In this document: positions 32,860-42,200 of the stretch, piece by piece
Layout of the letters: the number at the start of each line of letters is the position of its first letter
How positions within the stretch are numbered: the first letter of the stretch is position 1
NCBI RefSeq assembly: GCF_014205225.1
Contig: NZ_JACHNB010000001.1
Span: 7,793,501 to 7,857,500, forward strand
Source of the DNA: Actinoplanes octamycinicus
GTDB taxonomy: Bacteria > Actinomycetota > Actinomycetes > Mycobacteriales > Micromonosporaceae
Length of the DNA: 64,000 nt
Direction: 5' to 3'
Position numbers and translations under genes: made by a program
The notes under the pieces: generated by a model
Told to the model about the DNA's origin: nothing
What the model saw: only the letters and a program-made list of their open reading frames with translations
Database searches by the model: none

Positions 32860-33515
32860 TGCTGCGCGTGGTGCTCGCCGACGACCAGGACCTGTTCCGG
32901 GCCGGGTTCGCCACCATCCTGGGCGCCGAGCCGGACATCGAGGTGGTGGCCGAGGCCGCGGACGGGGCGGCGGCGGTCCGGGCCGCGGTCGAGCACGCGC
33001 CGGACGTGGTGCTGATGGACATGCGGATGCCGATCCTGGACGGCGTCGCGGCGACCCGCCAGGTGTGCGAGCGGACCGTCAGCCGGGTGCTGGCGCTGAC
33101 CATGTTCGACACCGACGAGTACCTGTACGCGGTGCTGCGCGCCGGGGCCAGCGGCTTCCTGCTCAAGGACGTGCCGCGGGCCGAGCTGGTCCGGGCCGTC
33201 CGGGTGGTGGCCGGCGGCGAGGCGCTGCTCGCTCCGGCGGTGACCGCCCGGGTGCTCGGCGAGCTGCACCGGCGGGGCCGCCCCGATCCGGCCCTGGCCG
33301 CGGCGGTGACCGGGCTGACCGCGCGGGAGACCGACGTGCTGCGGCTGATCGCCGGCGGACTGTCCAACGCGGAGATCGCCGCGCACCACCACCTGAGCGA
33401 GCACACGGTGAAGACCCATGTCGGCAATCTCTTCGCCAAGCTGGGCCTGCGTGACCGCGCCCAGGCGGTGATGGTCGCCTATGAGTCAGGGCTGGTGACC
33501 CCCGGCTCGCCATGA
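32859..33515 (+). CDS. NarL/LuxR-family response regulator
   Basis: 218 residues. The receiver domain has acidic pair VVLADDQDLFRAG, phospho-acceptor Asp54 (DVVLMDMRMPILDG) and GASGFLLKDVPRAE. The C-terminal LuxR helix-turn-helix is LTARETDVLRLIAGGLSNAEIAAHHHLSEHTVKTHVGNLFAKL. It pairs with the kinase whose stop overlaps its ATG at 32859. Target genes unknown. Confidence 0.93.
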   Translation: MLRVVLADDQDLFRAGFATILGAEPDIEVVAEAADGAAAVRAAVEHAPDVVLMDMRMPILDGVAATRQVCERTVSRVLALTMFDTDEYLYAVLRAGASGFLLKDVPRAELVRAVRVVAGGEALLAPAVTARVLGELHRRGRPDPALAAAVTGLTARETDVLRLIAGGLSNAEIAAHHHLSEHTVKTHVGNLFAKLGLRDRAQAVMVAYESGLVTPGSP

Positions 33516-33534
33516 TCACGCATAGAGTGGCGTC

Positions 33535-34104
33535 ATGCCGACGGGGATGTCCTGGCTCAACGAGCCGCCGCAGTGGTCCGATCAGGACGGCGAGGTCCGG
33601 GTGGTGACCGGGCTCGAAACGGACTTCTGGCGGAAGACGTTCTACGGCTATGTGACCGACAACGGTCACTTCTACCACCGGCCGGTCAGCGGCGACTTCA
33701 CCGCCGAGGTGACCGTGGCGGCCGGCCACTCGGCGCGCTTCGACCAGGCCGGGCTGATGCTCCGCGCCGACGCGCGGACCTGGCTCAAGACCGGGCTCGA
33801 GGTGACCTCCGGGGCGGTGCAGCTGAGCACCGTGCTGACCCGTGACGAGTCCGACCTGTCGGTGCTGCCGCTGCCCGGCCACGACGGGACCATGACACTG
33901 CGGCTCACCCGGTTCGGCGACGCGGTCTGCGTGCACCGCGGCGACGGCGCCGGCGGCTGGGAGCTGGTCCGGCTCGGGCGCCTGGACCTGCCGGAGACCG
34001 TCCAGGTCGGGCTGATGTGCTGCTCGCCGGAGCGGGCCGGGCTGGAGGTGGCGTTCCGCGGCTTCCGGGTCGGCGAGCCGATCCCCCGCGACGGGCTCGA
34101 ATAG
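33535..34104 (+). CDS. DUF1349 family protein
   Basis: A 189-residue beta-sandwich protein. SWLNEPPQWSDQDGEVRVVTGLETDFWRKTFYG at the N terminus, SARFDQAGLMLRADARTWLKTGLE in the middle and VQVGLMCCSPERAGLEVAF at the end are the characteristic DUF1349 (concanavalin-like) pattern. Related proteins are cytoplasmic and of unclear role; a carbohydrate-binding function is suspected from fold alone. It begins 19 bp after the response regulator and 11 bp before the protease. Confidence 0.85.
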   Translation: MPTGMSWLNEPPQWSDQDGEVRVVTGLETDFWRKTFYGYVTDNGHFYHRPVSGDFTAEVTVAAGHSARFDQAGLMLRADARTWLKTGLEVTSGAVQLSTVLTRDESDLSVLPLPGHDGTMTLRLTRFGDAVCVHRGDGAGGWELVRLGRLDLPETVQVGLMCCSPERAGLEVAFRGFRVGEPIPRDGLE

Positions 34105-34115
34105 GGCGCGCCGGC

Positions 34116-35075
34116 ATGCGGGGGTGTCTCGGCGTTCTCCTCTCGGTGGTCACGTGGCTGCTGCTGAGCTGCTCGGCGCCGCCGGCACAGGCGATCGCGA
34201 ACGGCGCGACGGTGCCCGACGGCCGGTACGGCTTCGCGGTGAAGCTGACCGATTACGACATCCCGGTGAAGGGCGGCGGGACCCGGGACAGCTCGTGCTC
34301 CGGCGGCCTGGTCGCGCCACGCTGGGTGCTGACCGCCGCGCACTGCTTCCGGGACGTCGACGGCAGGCGGGTCGCCCGGCCGGTGGCCCGCAAGACGGTG
34401 GCGACCGTGGCCGGGAGCAAGCGGACCGCCCGGGTGATCGCGGTGCGGCAGAGCGGGACCGCGGACGTGGCGCTGGCCAAGCTCGACGTGCCGATCACCG
34501 ACGTGACGCCGCTGCGGCTAAGCCGGGACGCGCCGCAGGTCGGGACGAGCGTGCGGCTGGTCGGGTACGGGTTGCTCCGGGCCGGGACCACCGAGACGCC
34601 GGACCGCCCGCGCACCGGGGTGTTCCAGGTGACCTCGGTCAGCAAGCTGGAGATCGGGATGTCCGGGGTGCAGCCGCAACGGACCACCAGCCCGTGCGAG
34701 CACGACTCCGGAGGGCCGTACTTCACCGTCGCCGACGACGGCACGGCCACCGTGGTCGGCGTGGTCAGCCACGGGCCGGACTGCCCGCACACCGGGGCCG
34801 ACCAGGCCGGGCGGGTGGACGCGGTGGCCGGCTGGGTCCGCTCGGTGATCGGCAAGGAGGCCTCCCCCGCCGCCAAGCCGAAGCCGAAACCCAAGCCGGG
34901 CGCACGGTCGGCGACGCCGGTGGCCACCCCGCCCGGGCCGACCGGCATCCCGGCGTCCTGGAAATACGTCGGGGCGGGCGCGGTGACGCTGCTGATCGCG
35001 GCCGGCTTCGGGCGGCTGGCGGCCTCCGGCGGCGGCAGTCATCGCCGTGGCGGGACCCGGCGCCGCCGCCGGTAG
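34116..35075 (+). CDS. Secreted/membrane-anchored trypsin-like serine protease
   Basis: A 319-residue S1-family protease with a signal peptide (about 1-27). The mature part begins IANGATVPDGRYGFAVKL. Catalytic triad: His76 (LTAAHCF), Asp117 (TADVALAKLD) and Ser198 (CEHDSGGPYF). A Lys-Pro-rich spacer near 255-266 leads to a C-terminal membrane helix (YVGAGAVTLLIAAGFGRLA) and an Arg-rich tail, the sortase-less anchor layout seen in mycosin-like and other actinobacterial surface proteases. It should cut peptide bonds on the outer face. Substrate unknown. Confidence 0.88.
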   Translation: MRGCLGVLLSVVTWLLLSCSAPPAQAIANGATVPDGRYGFAVKLTDYDIPVKGGGTRDSSCSGGLVAPRWVLTAAHCFRDVDGRRVARPVARKTVATVAGSKRTARVIAVRQSGTADVALAKLDVPITDVTPLRLSRDAPQVGTSVRLVGYGLLRAGTTETPDRPRTGVFQVTSVSKLEIGMSGVQPQRTTSPCEHDSGGPYFTVADDGTATVVGVVSHGPDCPHTGADQAGRVDAVAGWVRSVIGKEASPAAKPKPKPKPGARSATPVATPPGPTGIPASWKYVGAGAVTLLIAAGFGRLAASGGGSHRRGGTRRRRR

Positions 35076-35112
35076 CGCCGGGCGCCGCGCCGCGCTCCGA
35101 CCTCGTCACTCC

Positions 35113-35712
35113 CTACGGTTCGAGCAGTTCGGTCAGCCGGGCGGTCATCAGCTGAGAGAGGCGGTCGCGGTAGGCGCGGGCATACTCGTCGAGTTCGTTG
35201 ATCTCGCGGATCGCGGCGGCACGCTGCCCGGTCAGGCTGTTGATCTCCCGGGCGTGACGGTGGCGCGCATCGCTGTCGATCGTGGAGGCTCGCAGGCTCG
35301 CCTCGCTGAGCAGCCGCTCGGCGCGTTCCACGGTATTGGTCAGCAGTTTCTCCGCCTCTTCCCGGGCGTCGCGGACGTACTCGTCGCCGGTGCGCCGGGC
35401 CATCGCGACGAACCGGTCGTTGATGAGCGCCGGTTCCTGTGCGGTCTCGCCGCGCAGCCGGTCGAGTTCGGCGCGGATCCCGGCGGCGCGTTGTTCGGCG
35501 GTTGCCTGCTCGGCGCTGAGCCGGTCGATTTCGGCGGTGAGGTCATCCCGGTAGAGCCGTTGCCGCATCTCCCGGTTCTCCTCGATCAGCCGGACGAACT
35601 CCTCGTGCGCCCGCAGCAGGAAGGCGTTCACCTCGTCCTCGGCGTAGCCGCGTTTGCCCAGCGGGGGCCGGCGGAATTCGATCTCGCGCATCTCGGACGG
35701 GTCGAAGGTCAC
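35113..35712 (-). CDS. DivIVA-domain coiled-coil protein
   Basis: 199 residues from GTG 35712. The DivIVA entry motif reads REIEFRRPPLGKRGYAEDEVNAFLLRAHEEF and is followed by a long, almost uninterrupted coiled coil to the C terminus. DivIVA proteins bind curved membrane and organise polar growth or septation in actinobacteria; this shorter copy may be a secondary family member. GTG overlaps the preceding membrane protein's stop (GTGA), so both are co-produced. Confidence 0.82.
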   Translation of the reverse strand: MTFDPSEMREIEFRRPPLGKRGYAEDEVNAFLLRAHEEFVRLIEENREMRQRLYRDDLTAEIDRLSAEQATAEQRAAGIRAELDRLRGETAQEPALINDRFVAMARRTGDEYVRDAREEAEKLLTNTVERAERLLSEASLRASTIDSDARHRHAREINSLTGQRAAAIREINELDEYARAYRDRLSQLMTARLTELLEP

Positions 35713-36011
35713 GGGGCGTCCATTCCACGGGCGGAGCGAGCGGGGGCGGGTGTCCGCTCGGCGTCGGTGCGGAGCACGAGCAGGACGGCGGCGGCGTAGG
35801 CCAGCAGGACGAGCACGCAGGCCGAGGCGTACGCCAGCAGCCCGACGTGCGGCAGGCGGTGGCGCTCTGCGGCGCGTTCCCGGCCGCGGCGAGCCAGGCG
35901 GGTCTCGGACGGCTCGGGGGTGGGCAGTGCGGCGCGTGCGGGCTCGCGCGGAACGTACGGCGGGATCCACCCGCCGATGCGCAATGTCGGTGGGTCCTCG
36001 ATGTCGGACAT
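35709..36011 (-). CDS. Small membrane protein paired with DivIVA
   Basis: ATG at 36011 (MSDIEDPPTLRIGGWIPP) gives 100 residues with a Pro-rich cytoplasmic start and one membrane helix (LLAYASACVLVLLAYAAAVLLV), ending in a short basic tail. Upstream in-frame sequence is not protein-like. The four-base overlap with the DivIVA start suggests it anchors or positions that protein. No family recognised. Confidence 0.6.
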   Translation of the reverse strand: MSDIEDPPTLRIGGWIPPYVPREPARAALPTPEPSETRLARRGRERAAERHRLPHVGLLAYASACVLVLLAYAAAVLLVLRTDAERTPAPARSARGMDAP

Positions 36012-36163
36012 GACCTTCTCAGCTCCGGAACTATTTCGAACCGGCGTTGTCACCAGTGGTTCGTAATGGCGGGGAAATAGTAACGGCCACGCCCGTATCT
36101 GAGAAGTACTCATGTTCACGCCGCTGACGAGGGGAAACCTGGGAGCGCTTCCGCTTCCGTAAG

Positions 36164-36868
36164 ATGTCCGACATGACGGAACCCGCGGCGGAAGCCCCTG
36201 CCAAGGCCCGGCGCGGCCGCCCGCCGTCCACGTCGCTCAACCAGGCGCTGATCCTCGACACCGCGCTCGCCATCGTCGAGGAACACGGGCCGGACGCTCT
36301 CACCCTGCGTCGCCTCGGCACCGAACTCGGTGCCAACCACACCGCGGTGCTCCGTCACTTCTCCAGCAAGGACGAGATCCTGCTCGGCCTCGCCGAACGG
36401 CTGATCGAACGCGCCATGGACGGTTTCGTCCCGGACGCGCACTGGCGGCCCACCCTGGAGGCCCTGGCTCGCCGGATCCGATCCGTCTGCCTCGCCCATC
36501 CGGCGCTCGCCGCGCTCACCGCCACCCGCGTCTCCCGGCGGGCCGCCGCCTTCCAGGGCGCGGACACCGTCATCCGGGCCCTGCGCGTCGCCGGCTTCGA
36601 CGACCGGGACGCGGCCCGCTACTACCGGGCCCTGGTCGACGCGGCACTCGCCGTCTCCTCCTACGAGGCGGCCACCGCCGCGCTGGAGAACACCTCCCGC
36701 GAAGGTGACCGACTGGCCTGGGGCCGGGAATACCTGGCCGCCTCCCCCACTCGCTATCCGGACCTGGCCGCCGTGGCCCCGTACCTGGCCCAGGCCGACG
36801 ACGACGACCAGTTCGAGACCATCCTGGGCTTGATCCTCGACGCCGTCGAAGCCCGCGCGAAAGCCTGA
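36164..36868 (+). CDS. TetR-family transcriptional regulator
   Basis: A 234-residue TetR protein. The helix-turn-helix lies at about 28-75: LILDTALAIVEEHGPDALTLRRLGTELGANHTAVLRHFSSKDEIL. It is followed by an all-helical ligand domain. A second ATG at 36173 is possible. A sequence close to a LacI-type palindrome (TGGGAGCGCTTCCG, 36140-36153) stands 10 bp upstream. Target genes unknown; nothing obvious is coupled to it. Confidence 0.9.
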   Translation: MSDMTEPAAEAPAKARRGRPPSTSLNQALILDTALAIVEEHGPDALTLRRLGTELGANHTAVLRHFSSKDEILLGLAERLIERAMDGFVPDAHWRPTLEALARRIRSVCLAHPALAALTATRVSRRAAAFQGADTVIRALRVAGFDDRDAARYYRALVDAALAVSSYEAATAALENTSREGDRLAWGREYLAASPTRYPDLAAVAPYLAQADDDDQFETILGLILDAVEARAKA

Positions 36869-37364
36869 CCTGCCGCAGGGAGGCCCCGGACCGGGGGCAA
36901 TCGGCCCCTGCGCGGCGGCCAGACCGTCAATCCGGCACCGCGAAGCGGACCTGCGTGACGCTCGCGTGAAGGACGCCGGCCTAGATCAGATGGTCTCGTC
37001 CGGTGTTGCTCTGGAGCCATCAAATTCACGGTGTGCCGATTGGTCGGTGCTCACCGAAGAGACCGGCGAGGTCGCCACCATTGACGTCAGCGACCAAAGC
37101 GCTCACGATCGGGGACGAAGGTGCTCACCAATGGATCGCTGCTGTGCGAGCGCCTGCCGCGGCACCGGCGACGCCTGCCCTTGCGGAACACAGGCGCCGC
37201 CGTCGCGACTCAGATCTTGGTCTGGTTGATCTGCCAGTTGCCTCCGAGCCTCCACGGGTCGACGATCCATACCGGCCCGATGTACGCAAAGGTGGCGTAC
37301 CCGGGAGGGTCGCTGTGGCCCGATACTCGGGGGCGATGTATGCGCCCGCCGCCTCGGCCCGGAG

Positions 37365-37592
37365 TTGACCTGGCAGCCGCTGATCCGGGCGTTTGGCCTG
37401 GTCGCCGTGCCGCTGCCGGTCAAGCTGCCGGCTCCGCCGATCGTCTGCTGTTGGCACCAGCGCTACGACACCGACCCGGCACACATCTGGTTGCGCGACC
37501 GCGTCCGGGCCGCGTTCACCACGGTCCTCACCCGGGGACCGGCGGGAACGACATGTGAGGGGAGAGTGAGGGCCTTATTCTCACGTGCGTAG
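37365..37592 (+). pseudogene. LysR effector-domain remnant
   Basis: The 776 bp between the TetR gene and the SMI1/KNR4 gene contain no intact gene. In one frame near 37365-37545 the text reads VAVPLPVKLPAPPIVCCWHQRYDTDPAHIWLRDRVR. It matches the C-terminal end of LysR-family effector domains, where a W-H-x-R-(Y/F)-D-x-D-P-A-H-x-W-L-R block is typical. No start, DNA-binding domain or continuous upstream frame is present, so this is a truncated relic. The rest of 36869-37644 shows nothing supportable. Confidence 0.5.
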
Positions 37593-37644
37593 GGACCGTT
37601 TCGCCATGATCTGGGTCCTCGCGGACGGTTTGAGGAGGTAGGTC

Positions 37645-38193
37645 ATGTCGGTGGTGGCGGTGCTTTCGGACCTCGAGGGCTGGCTGGCGCGCCATGCTCC
37701 GCGTACGCATGCGATGGTGAATCCGCCGGCCACGCCGGACCAGCTCGGTGCGCTCGAAGCAGCCCTCGGATTTCCGCTGGTGCCCGAGGTCGGCGCCGCC
37801 CTGCGCTGGCACAACGGCACGGAGGAGGACTCCGGAGGCTTCGAGCTGGTGCCGACGTTCTGGATGCTCAGTGCCGAGTCCATCGCGGCTGATGCCCGGC
37901 GGCTCAACGCGAGCGCCGCGGCATACGCTCGCGACGAGTGGAGCGACCGGTGGGTTCCCGTCGCCGCCGACCGTGGTGGCGCCTACGTGCTGGTCGACCA
38001 TGGCGACAGCCCGGACCGGGGACGGGTCTTCACCTGGGACCCGGAGAGCGGCGAGGGCGATTCCTGGTCGAGCCTGGCGGACTTGTACTCCGAGCTGCGT
38101 GCCGCGCTGGCGGACCGTACGCCGTTGCTGGGGTGCACCTACGAGCTGGTCGACGGTGGCGTGGAGTGGGAAGACGCCGACCTGGCGGATTAG
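37645..38193 (+). CDS. SMI1/KNR4 (SUKH) domain protein
   Basis: 182 residues with ribosome site GAGGTAGG just upstream of ATG 37645. The SUKH signature is MVNPPATPDQLGALEAALGFPLVPEVGAALRWHNG, with the later GRVFTWDPESGE completing the fold. SUKH proteins are widespread immunity proteins in polymorphic toxin systems and also occur as orphan regulators. No toxin is adjacent, so its partner is unknown. It follows the LysR remnant, in a stretch that looks rearranged. Confidence 0.85.
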   Translation: MSVVAVLSDLEGWLARHAPRTHAMVNPPATPDQLGALEAALGFPLVPEVGAALRWHNGTEEDSGGFELVPTFWMLSAESIAADARRLNASAAAYARDEWSDRWVPVAADRGGAYVLVDHGDSPDRGRVFTWDPESGEGDSWSSLADLYSELRAALADRTPLLGCTYELVDGGVEWEDADLAD

Positions 38194-38867
38194 GGCCGGT
38201 GTGGCTTTTCCCGGCCGGCCGAGCGGCGCCGCAGCACCCAGCGGACGACCAGGACACCGGTCAGCACGGTCAGTACGGCCGCCACGGCGAAGGCCACCCT
38301 GCCGACGACACCGGCAACCCTGAGATCGGTGTTCAGCGCGGCGTTACGAGCCTCGAGCGAGACCAGTAGCCGATCAGACAGCTCGCGAACCTGTTCACCG
38401 TGGTCCCGGCGAATGCTTTGCCAAGGGTTACGCGCCGTCAGGCCGCCGGTACCGGTGTTCTGGCGGTCGAACTCGGCCGCCTTGCTGCTGGCGGCGTAGT
38501 AGTCGTCGACGGCCAGTCGCAGCGGTTTCCGGAGCGCGCGTTCCTCGAAGGTCAATTCGGCGGCGTCCAGCGCCTCGAAGGCCTGATAGACCGATGCCCT
38601 GTTCTCGAATTCCGCAAGGCGCTGGTCGGCAGCTGCTCGGGCGGCGGGATCCAGCCCCCGCATGTCGGGGAGGAGGAAGAGGTCGTGGGGGACGGTCATG
38701 ATGTTCTGGACGGCGGGGATGGTCTCGGCCAGACCGGTAACCTCGCGGCGGATCTGCTCTCGGGTGCTTGTCATCCACCAGCCGACACCGGCAGCGCCGG
38801 CCAGCAGAACTACGAGCAGACCAAGCGACATGCCACGGCGGATCGCGTCCCGTCTGCGGCTCGGCAT
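38190..38867 (-). CDS. Membrane protein with four-helix-bundle sensor-like domain
   Basis: 225 residues with two membrane helices (LGLLVVLLAGAAGVGWWM near the N terminus and VAFAVAAVLTVLTGVLVVRW near the C terminus). They flank a 150-residue all-helical extracytoplasmic domain, the four-helix-bundle layout of chemoreceptor sensor modules. No HAMP, kinase or signalling domain follows, so it is a stand-alone sensor or adaptor. Its 3' end overlaps the SMI1/KNR4 gene end by four bases, and the opposite side faces the giant secreted protein gene. Confidence 0.6.
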   Translation of the reverse strand: MPSRRRDAIRRGMSLGLLVVLLAGAAGVGWWMTSTREQIRREVTGLAETIPAVQNIMTVPHDLFLLPDMRGLDPAARAAADQRLAEFENRASVYQAFEALDAAELTFEERALRKPLRLAVDDYYAASSKAAEFDRQNTGTGGLTARNPWQSIRRDHGEQVRELSDRLLVSLEARNAALNTDLRVAGVVGRVAFAVAAVLTVLTGVLVVRWVLRRRSAGREKPHRP

Positions 38868-39269
38868 GAGCAGCGCCCCTTTCCCACATCTCCCCGCCGG
38901 CTGACCGTCCCCTATCGGACGCCGGCAAGGCCGGCTTCAGGTTTGTCGAGCCGCTTTCCATCTTGCAGAACGCCGGTCTTCCAGACCCGGCACCGCTACG
39001 ACCGTACGGTTGAGCCTTTCGCTCTGCGGTATTGCCCACTGGTTGCCGGTGGGCAATAACGGGAGGGACCGGTGAGTCTCGACGAGGATCCTGTGGCGCA
39101 CGAGGCGATTCCTTCAGATCCTGACCCCCCGAACGGCGGACAGACATCGGTCGCCTTTGCCGGCGCGCGTGGACCAGTTCGAGGGCAGCGACCGTCCGTT
39201 TCCCGGTAGCTGGGCGAATCTGGCATAGCGGACTCTTTGCGGGTTCATAACCTGCAGGAGGACCATTTC
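38868..39269. promoter_or_regulatory. Intergenic region with a 10-bp inverted repeat before the giant gene
   Basis: About 400 bp without a gene. At 39030-39058 the arms TATTGCCCAC and GTGGGCAATA are perfect reverse complements with a 9-base spacer. This is a candidate operator or short hairpin in the divergent promoter region of the sensor-like membrane gene and the giant secreted gene. CAGGAGGACC at about 39255-39264 supplies the ribosome site for the latter. Confidence 0.45.
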
Positions 39270-42200
39270 ATGGCGGCTCACGTCGGGCATCGGGCCCGCG
39301 GTTCGGCACAGCCGATGGCGTCCACCATCGGTCGTCGTTCGACGACATGGGTGGCGTGGTGTGTCGCCACGCTACTGACGACGTTCGTGGCGGTGCCCGC
39401 GGCGCACGCGGCAACCGCCCCGGTGATCACCAGCCCTGGTGCCCAGTCCAGCCCGTCAAAGGTGGCGCTGTCGCTGGCGATGAAGTTGACCGGAGGCACC
39501 ACGCCGTTCGCGTGGTCGGCAACGGGCCTGCCCGTCGGCCTGACCATCAACGCCACCACCGGTGTCATCTCCGGTACCCCGACGAGCGCGGGCACGGTCA
39601 CCTCCACGGTGAAGGTGACCGACGGGGCGAAACTCAGCCACAGCGTGTCGTTCCCCTGGGCGACCGGCGTACTCGTGACCAATCCCGGAATGCAGGGCGT
39701 CGCCACCGGGACGGCCGCCAGTCTGCCGATGAAAGCTGCCGGCGGCACCACGCCGTACACGTGGAGCGCGACCGGCCTGCCCGCCGGCCTGACCATCAAC
39801 GCCACCACCGGTGTCATCGCCGGCACTGCCACGACCGCGGGCAGTTACACCGTGACGGTCAATGCCACCGATACCGCGAAAGTCGCCGGCAGCGCCCCCT
39901 TCACCCTCAACGTGGGGCCGGCCCCGGTGGTGACCAGTCCGGGTAACCAGAGCAGCCCCACCCTGATCGCGACGACCGTGCCCGTCACCGCGACCGGCGG
40001 CACCGCCCCCTACAAGTGGAGCGCGACCGGTCTGCCCGCGGGACTGAGCATCGACATCGGCACAGGGACCATCAGCGGGACTCCCGCCACTGCCGGAACG
40101 ACCACGGCGACGGTGACCGCGACCGACGCGAAGGCGATTCCGCAGAGCGTCTCATTCACCTGGGCCACCGGTGTGTTCGTCGACAGCGTCCCCAGCCGGG
40201 GCAGTGCCACCGGCACCGCCGTCTCCCTGGCGCACGCCGCCCGGGGCGGTACCGCTCCCTACAAGTGGAGCGCGACCGGCCTGCCCGCCGGCCTGACCAT
40301 CAACGCCACCACCGGAGCGATCACCGGTACTCCCACCGCCACCGCGACGTACACCACCAAGATCACCGCGACGGATGCCGCCGCCGTGGCCGGTAGTGTC
40401 ACCTTCACCTGGAACACCGGACCCGGTGCGACGGTCACCACGCCGGGCGCACAGGCCGGCACGACCGGAACCGCGGTCTCCAAGACAATCTCCGCAACGG
40501 CCGGCACCACTCCGTATCAGTGGACGGCGACCGGTCTGCCGGCCGGTCTGATGATCAACGCGCAGACCGGTGTCGTCACCGGCACGCCGACCGCCGCGGG
40601 TAGCAGCAATGTCACCGTGACCGTCACGGACGCCAAACTGATCGCCAAGAGCGTCGCCTTCACCTGGGCGGTCACCGCTCCGTTGCAGGCCACGAACCCG
40701 GGCGCGCAGTACTCCACCACGGGTGCAGCGGTGTCCAAGACGCTGACCGCTGCCGGCGGCACGGGTTCATACAGCTGGACCGCGACCGGTCTGCCGGCCG
40801 GTCTGATGATCAACGCGCAGACCGGTGCCGTCACCGGCACCCCGACCACCGCCGGCTCCACCAGCGCCTCGGTCACCGTCACCGACACGGCCGGGCGCAC
40901 CCACAACGTCGCCTTCGCCTGGACGGTCAGCGCGCCCCTCGCCGTCGACAACCCAGGCGCCCAGACCGGGACCACCGGTACCGCTGTCGCCAAGACGGTC
41001 ACCGCCAAGGGTGGTGCCGGCCCGTACACCTGGGCGGCAACCGGCCTGCCGGCCGGTCTGATGATCAACGTGCAGACCGGTGTGGTCAGCGGCACCCCGA
41101 CCACCGCGGGCTCCACCAGCGCCTCGGTCACCGTCACCGACGCCGCCGGCCGGACCAGCAGCACCACCTTCACCTGGGCTGTGGTGGCCCGGTTGCAGGC
41201 CACCAACCCCGGTACGCAGAACGCCACCACCGGTGAGGCGGTGTCCAAGACGCTGGCCGCCACCGGCGGTACCGGCTCCTACACCTGGGCGGCGACCGGT
41301 CTGCCGGCCGGTCTGATGATCAACGCGCAGACCGGTGCCGTCACCGGTACGCCGACCACCGCCGGCAGCAACAGCGTCACCGTGACCGTTGCCGACACCG
41401 GCAGCCGTACCGACAGCGTCACCTTCACCTGGGCCGTCGGCGCCCCGCTCATCCTCGACAACCCCGGCGCCCAGGACAGCAGCACCGGCACCGCGGTCTC
41501 GAAGACGATCGTCGCCAGGGGTGGTACCAGCCCGTACGCTTGGACCGCGACCGGCCTGCCGACCGGTCTGATGATCAACGCGCAGACCGGTGTCGTCACC
41601 GGCACGCCGACCACCGCGGACGCTCCTCGTACGGTGGTCGTCAAGAGCACCGACGCCGTCGGCCGGATGAGCGCCGTCACCTTCGCCTGGACCGTCAGCG
41701 GGCCGGTCATCGTGACCGATCCGGGCCCTCAGCAGGCCGTGACAGGCGGAACCGTCTCCCTGACCGTCGGCGCCACCGGCGGCGCCAGCCCGTACACGTG
41801 GTCGGCTTCCGGTCTGCCCGCCGGATTGGCCATCGACGCGCAGACTGGCGTTGTGACCGGCACCCCGATGGCCGCGGGATCCACCAGTGCCACGGTCACC
41901 GCCACCGACACCGTCGGCCGCACCAACAGCGTCACCTTCACCTACCAGGTCGTCCTCGGCGTGCCGGCGCAGATGTCGGCCCGGGCGGAGGGTGCGCAGA
42001 CGGTGCACTTGGCGTGGGTGGCGGTGCCCGGTGCGACCGGTTACCAGCTCTACCGCAACGACGAGCTGGTGGCCGTCACCGGCTGGTACCCGGGTTTCAT
42101 CGACCGGCAGCTCGAGGGTGCCACCACCTATCGTTACCAGGTCAAGGCGGTTGACGCCGACGGACGCGACTCCGGGCTGAGCATGCCGGCGAGCGTCACC

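Noticed and set aside
36140..36153. CebR-like palindrome upstream of the TetR gene
   Set aside because: TGGGAGCGCTTCCG matches only 12 of 14 positions and lies before a regulator unrelated to cellulose; too weak to call.
36966..37229. Plus-strand frame of 87 codons after the TetR gene
   Set aside because: Cys/Arg-rich, with no domain or ribosome site, in a region of decayed genes.
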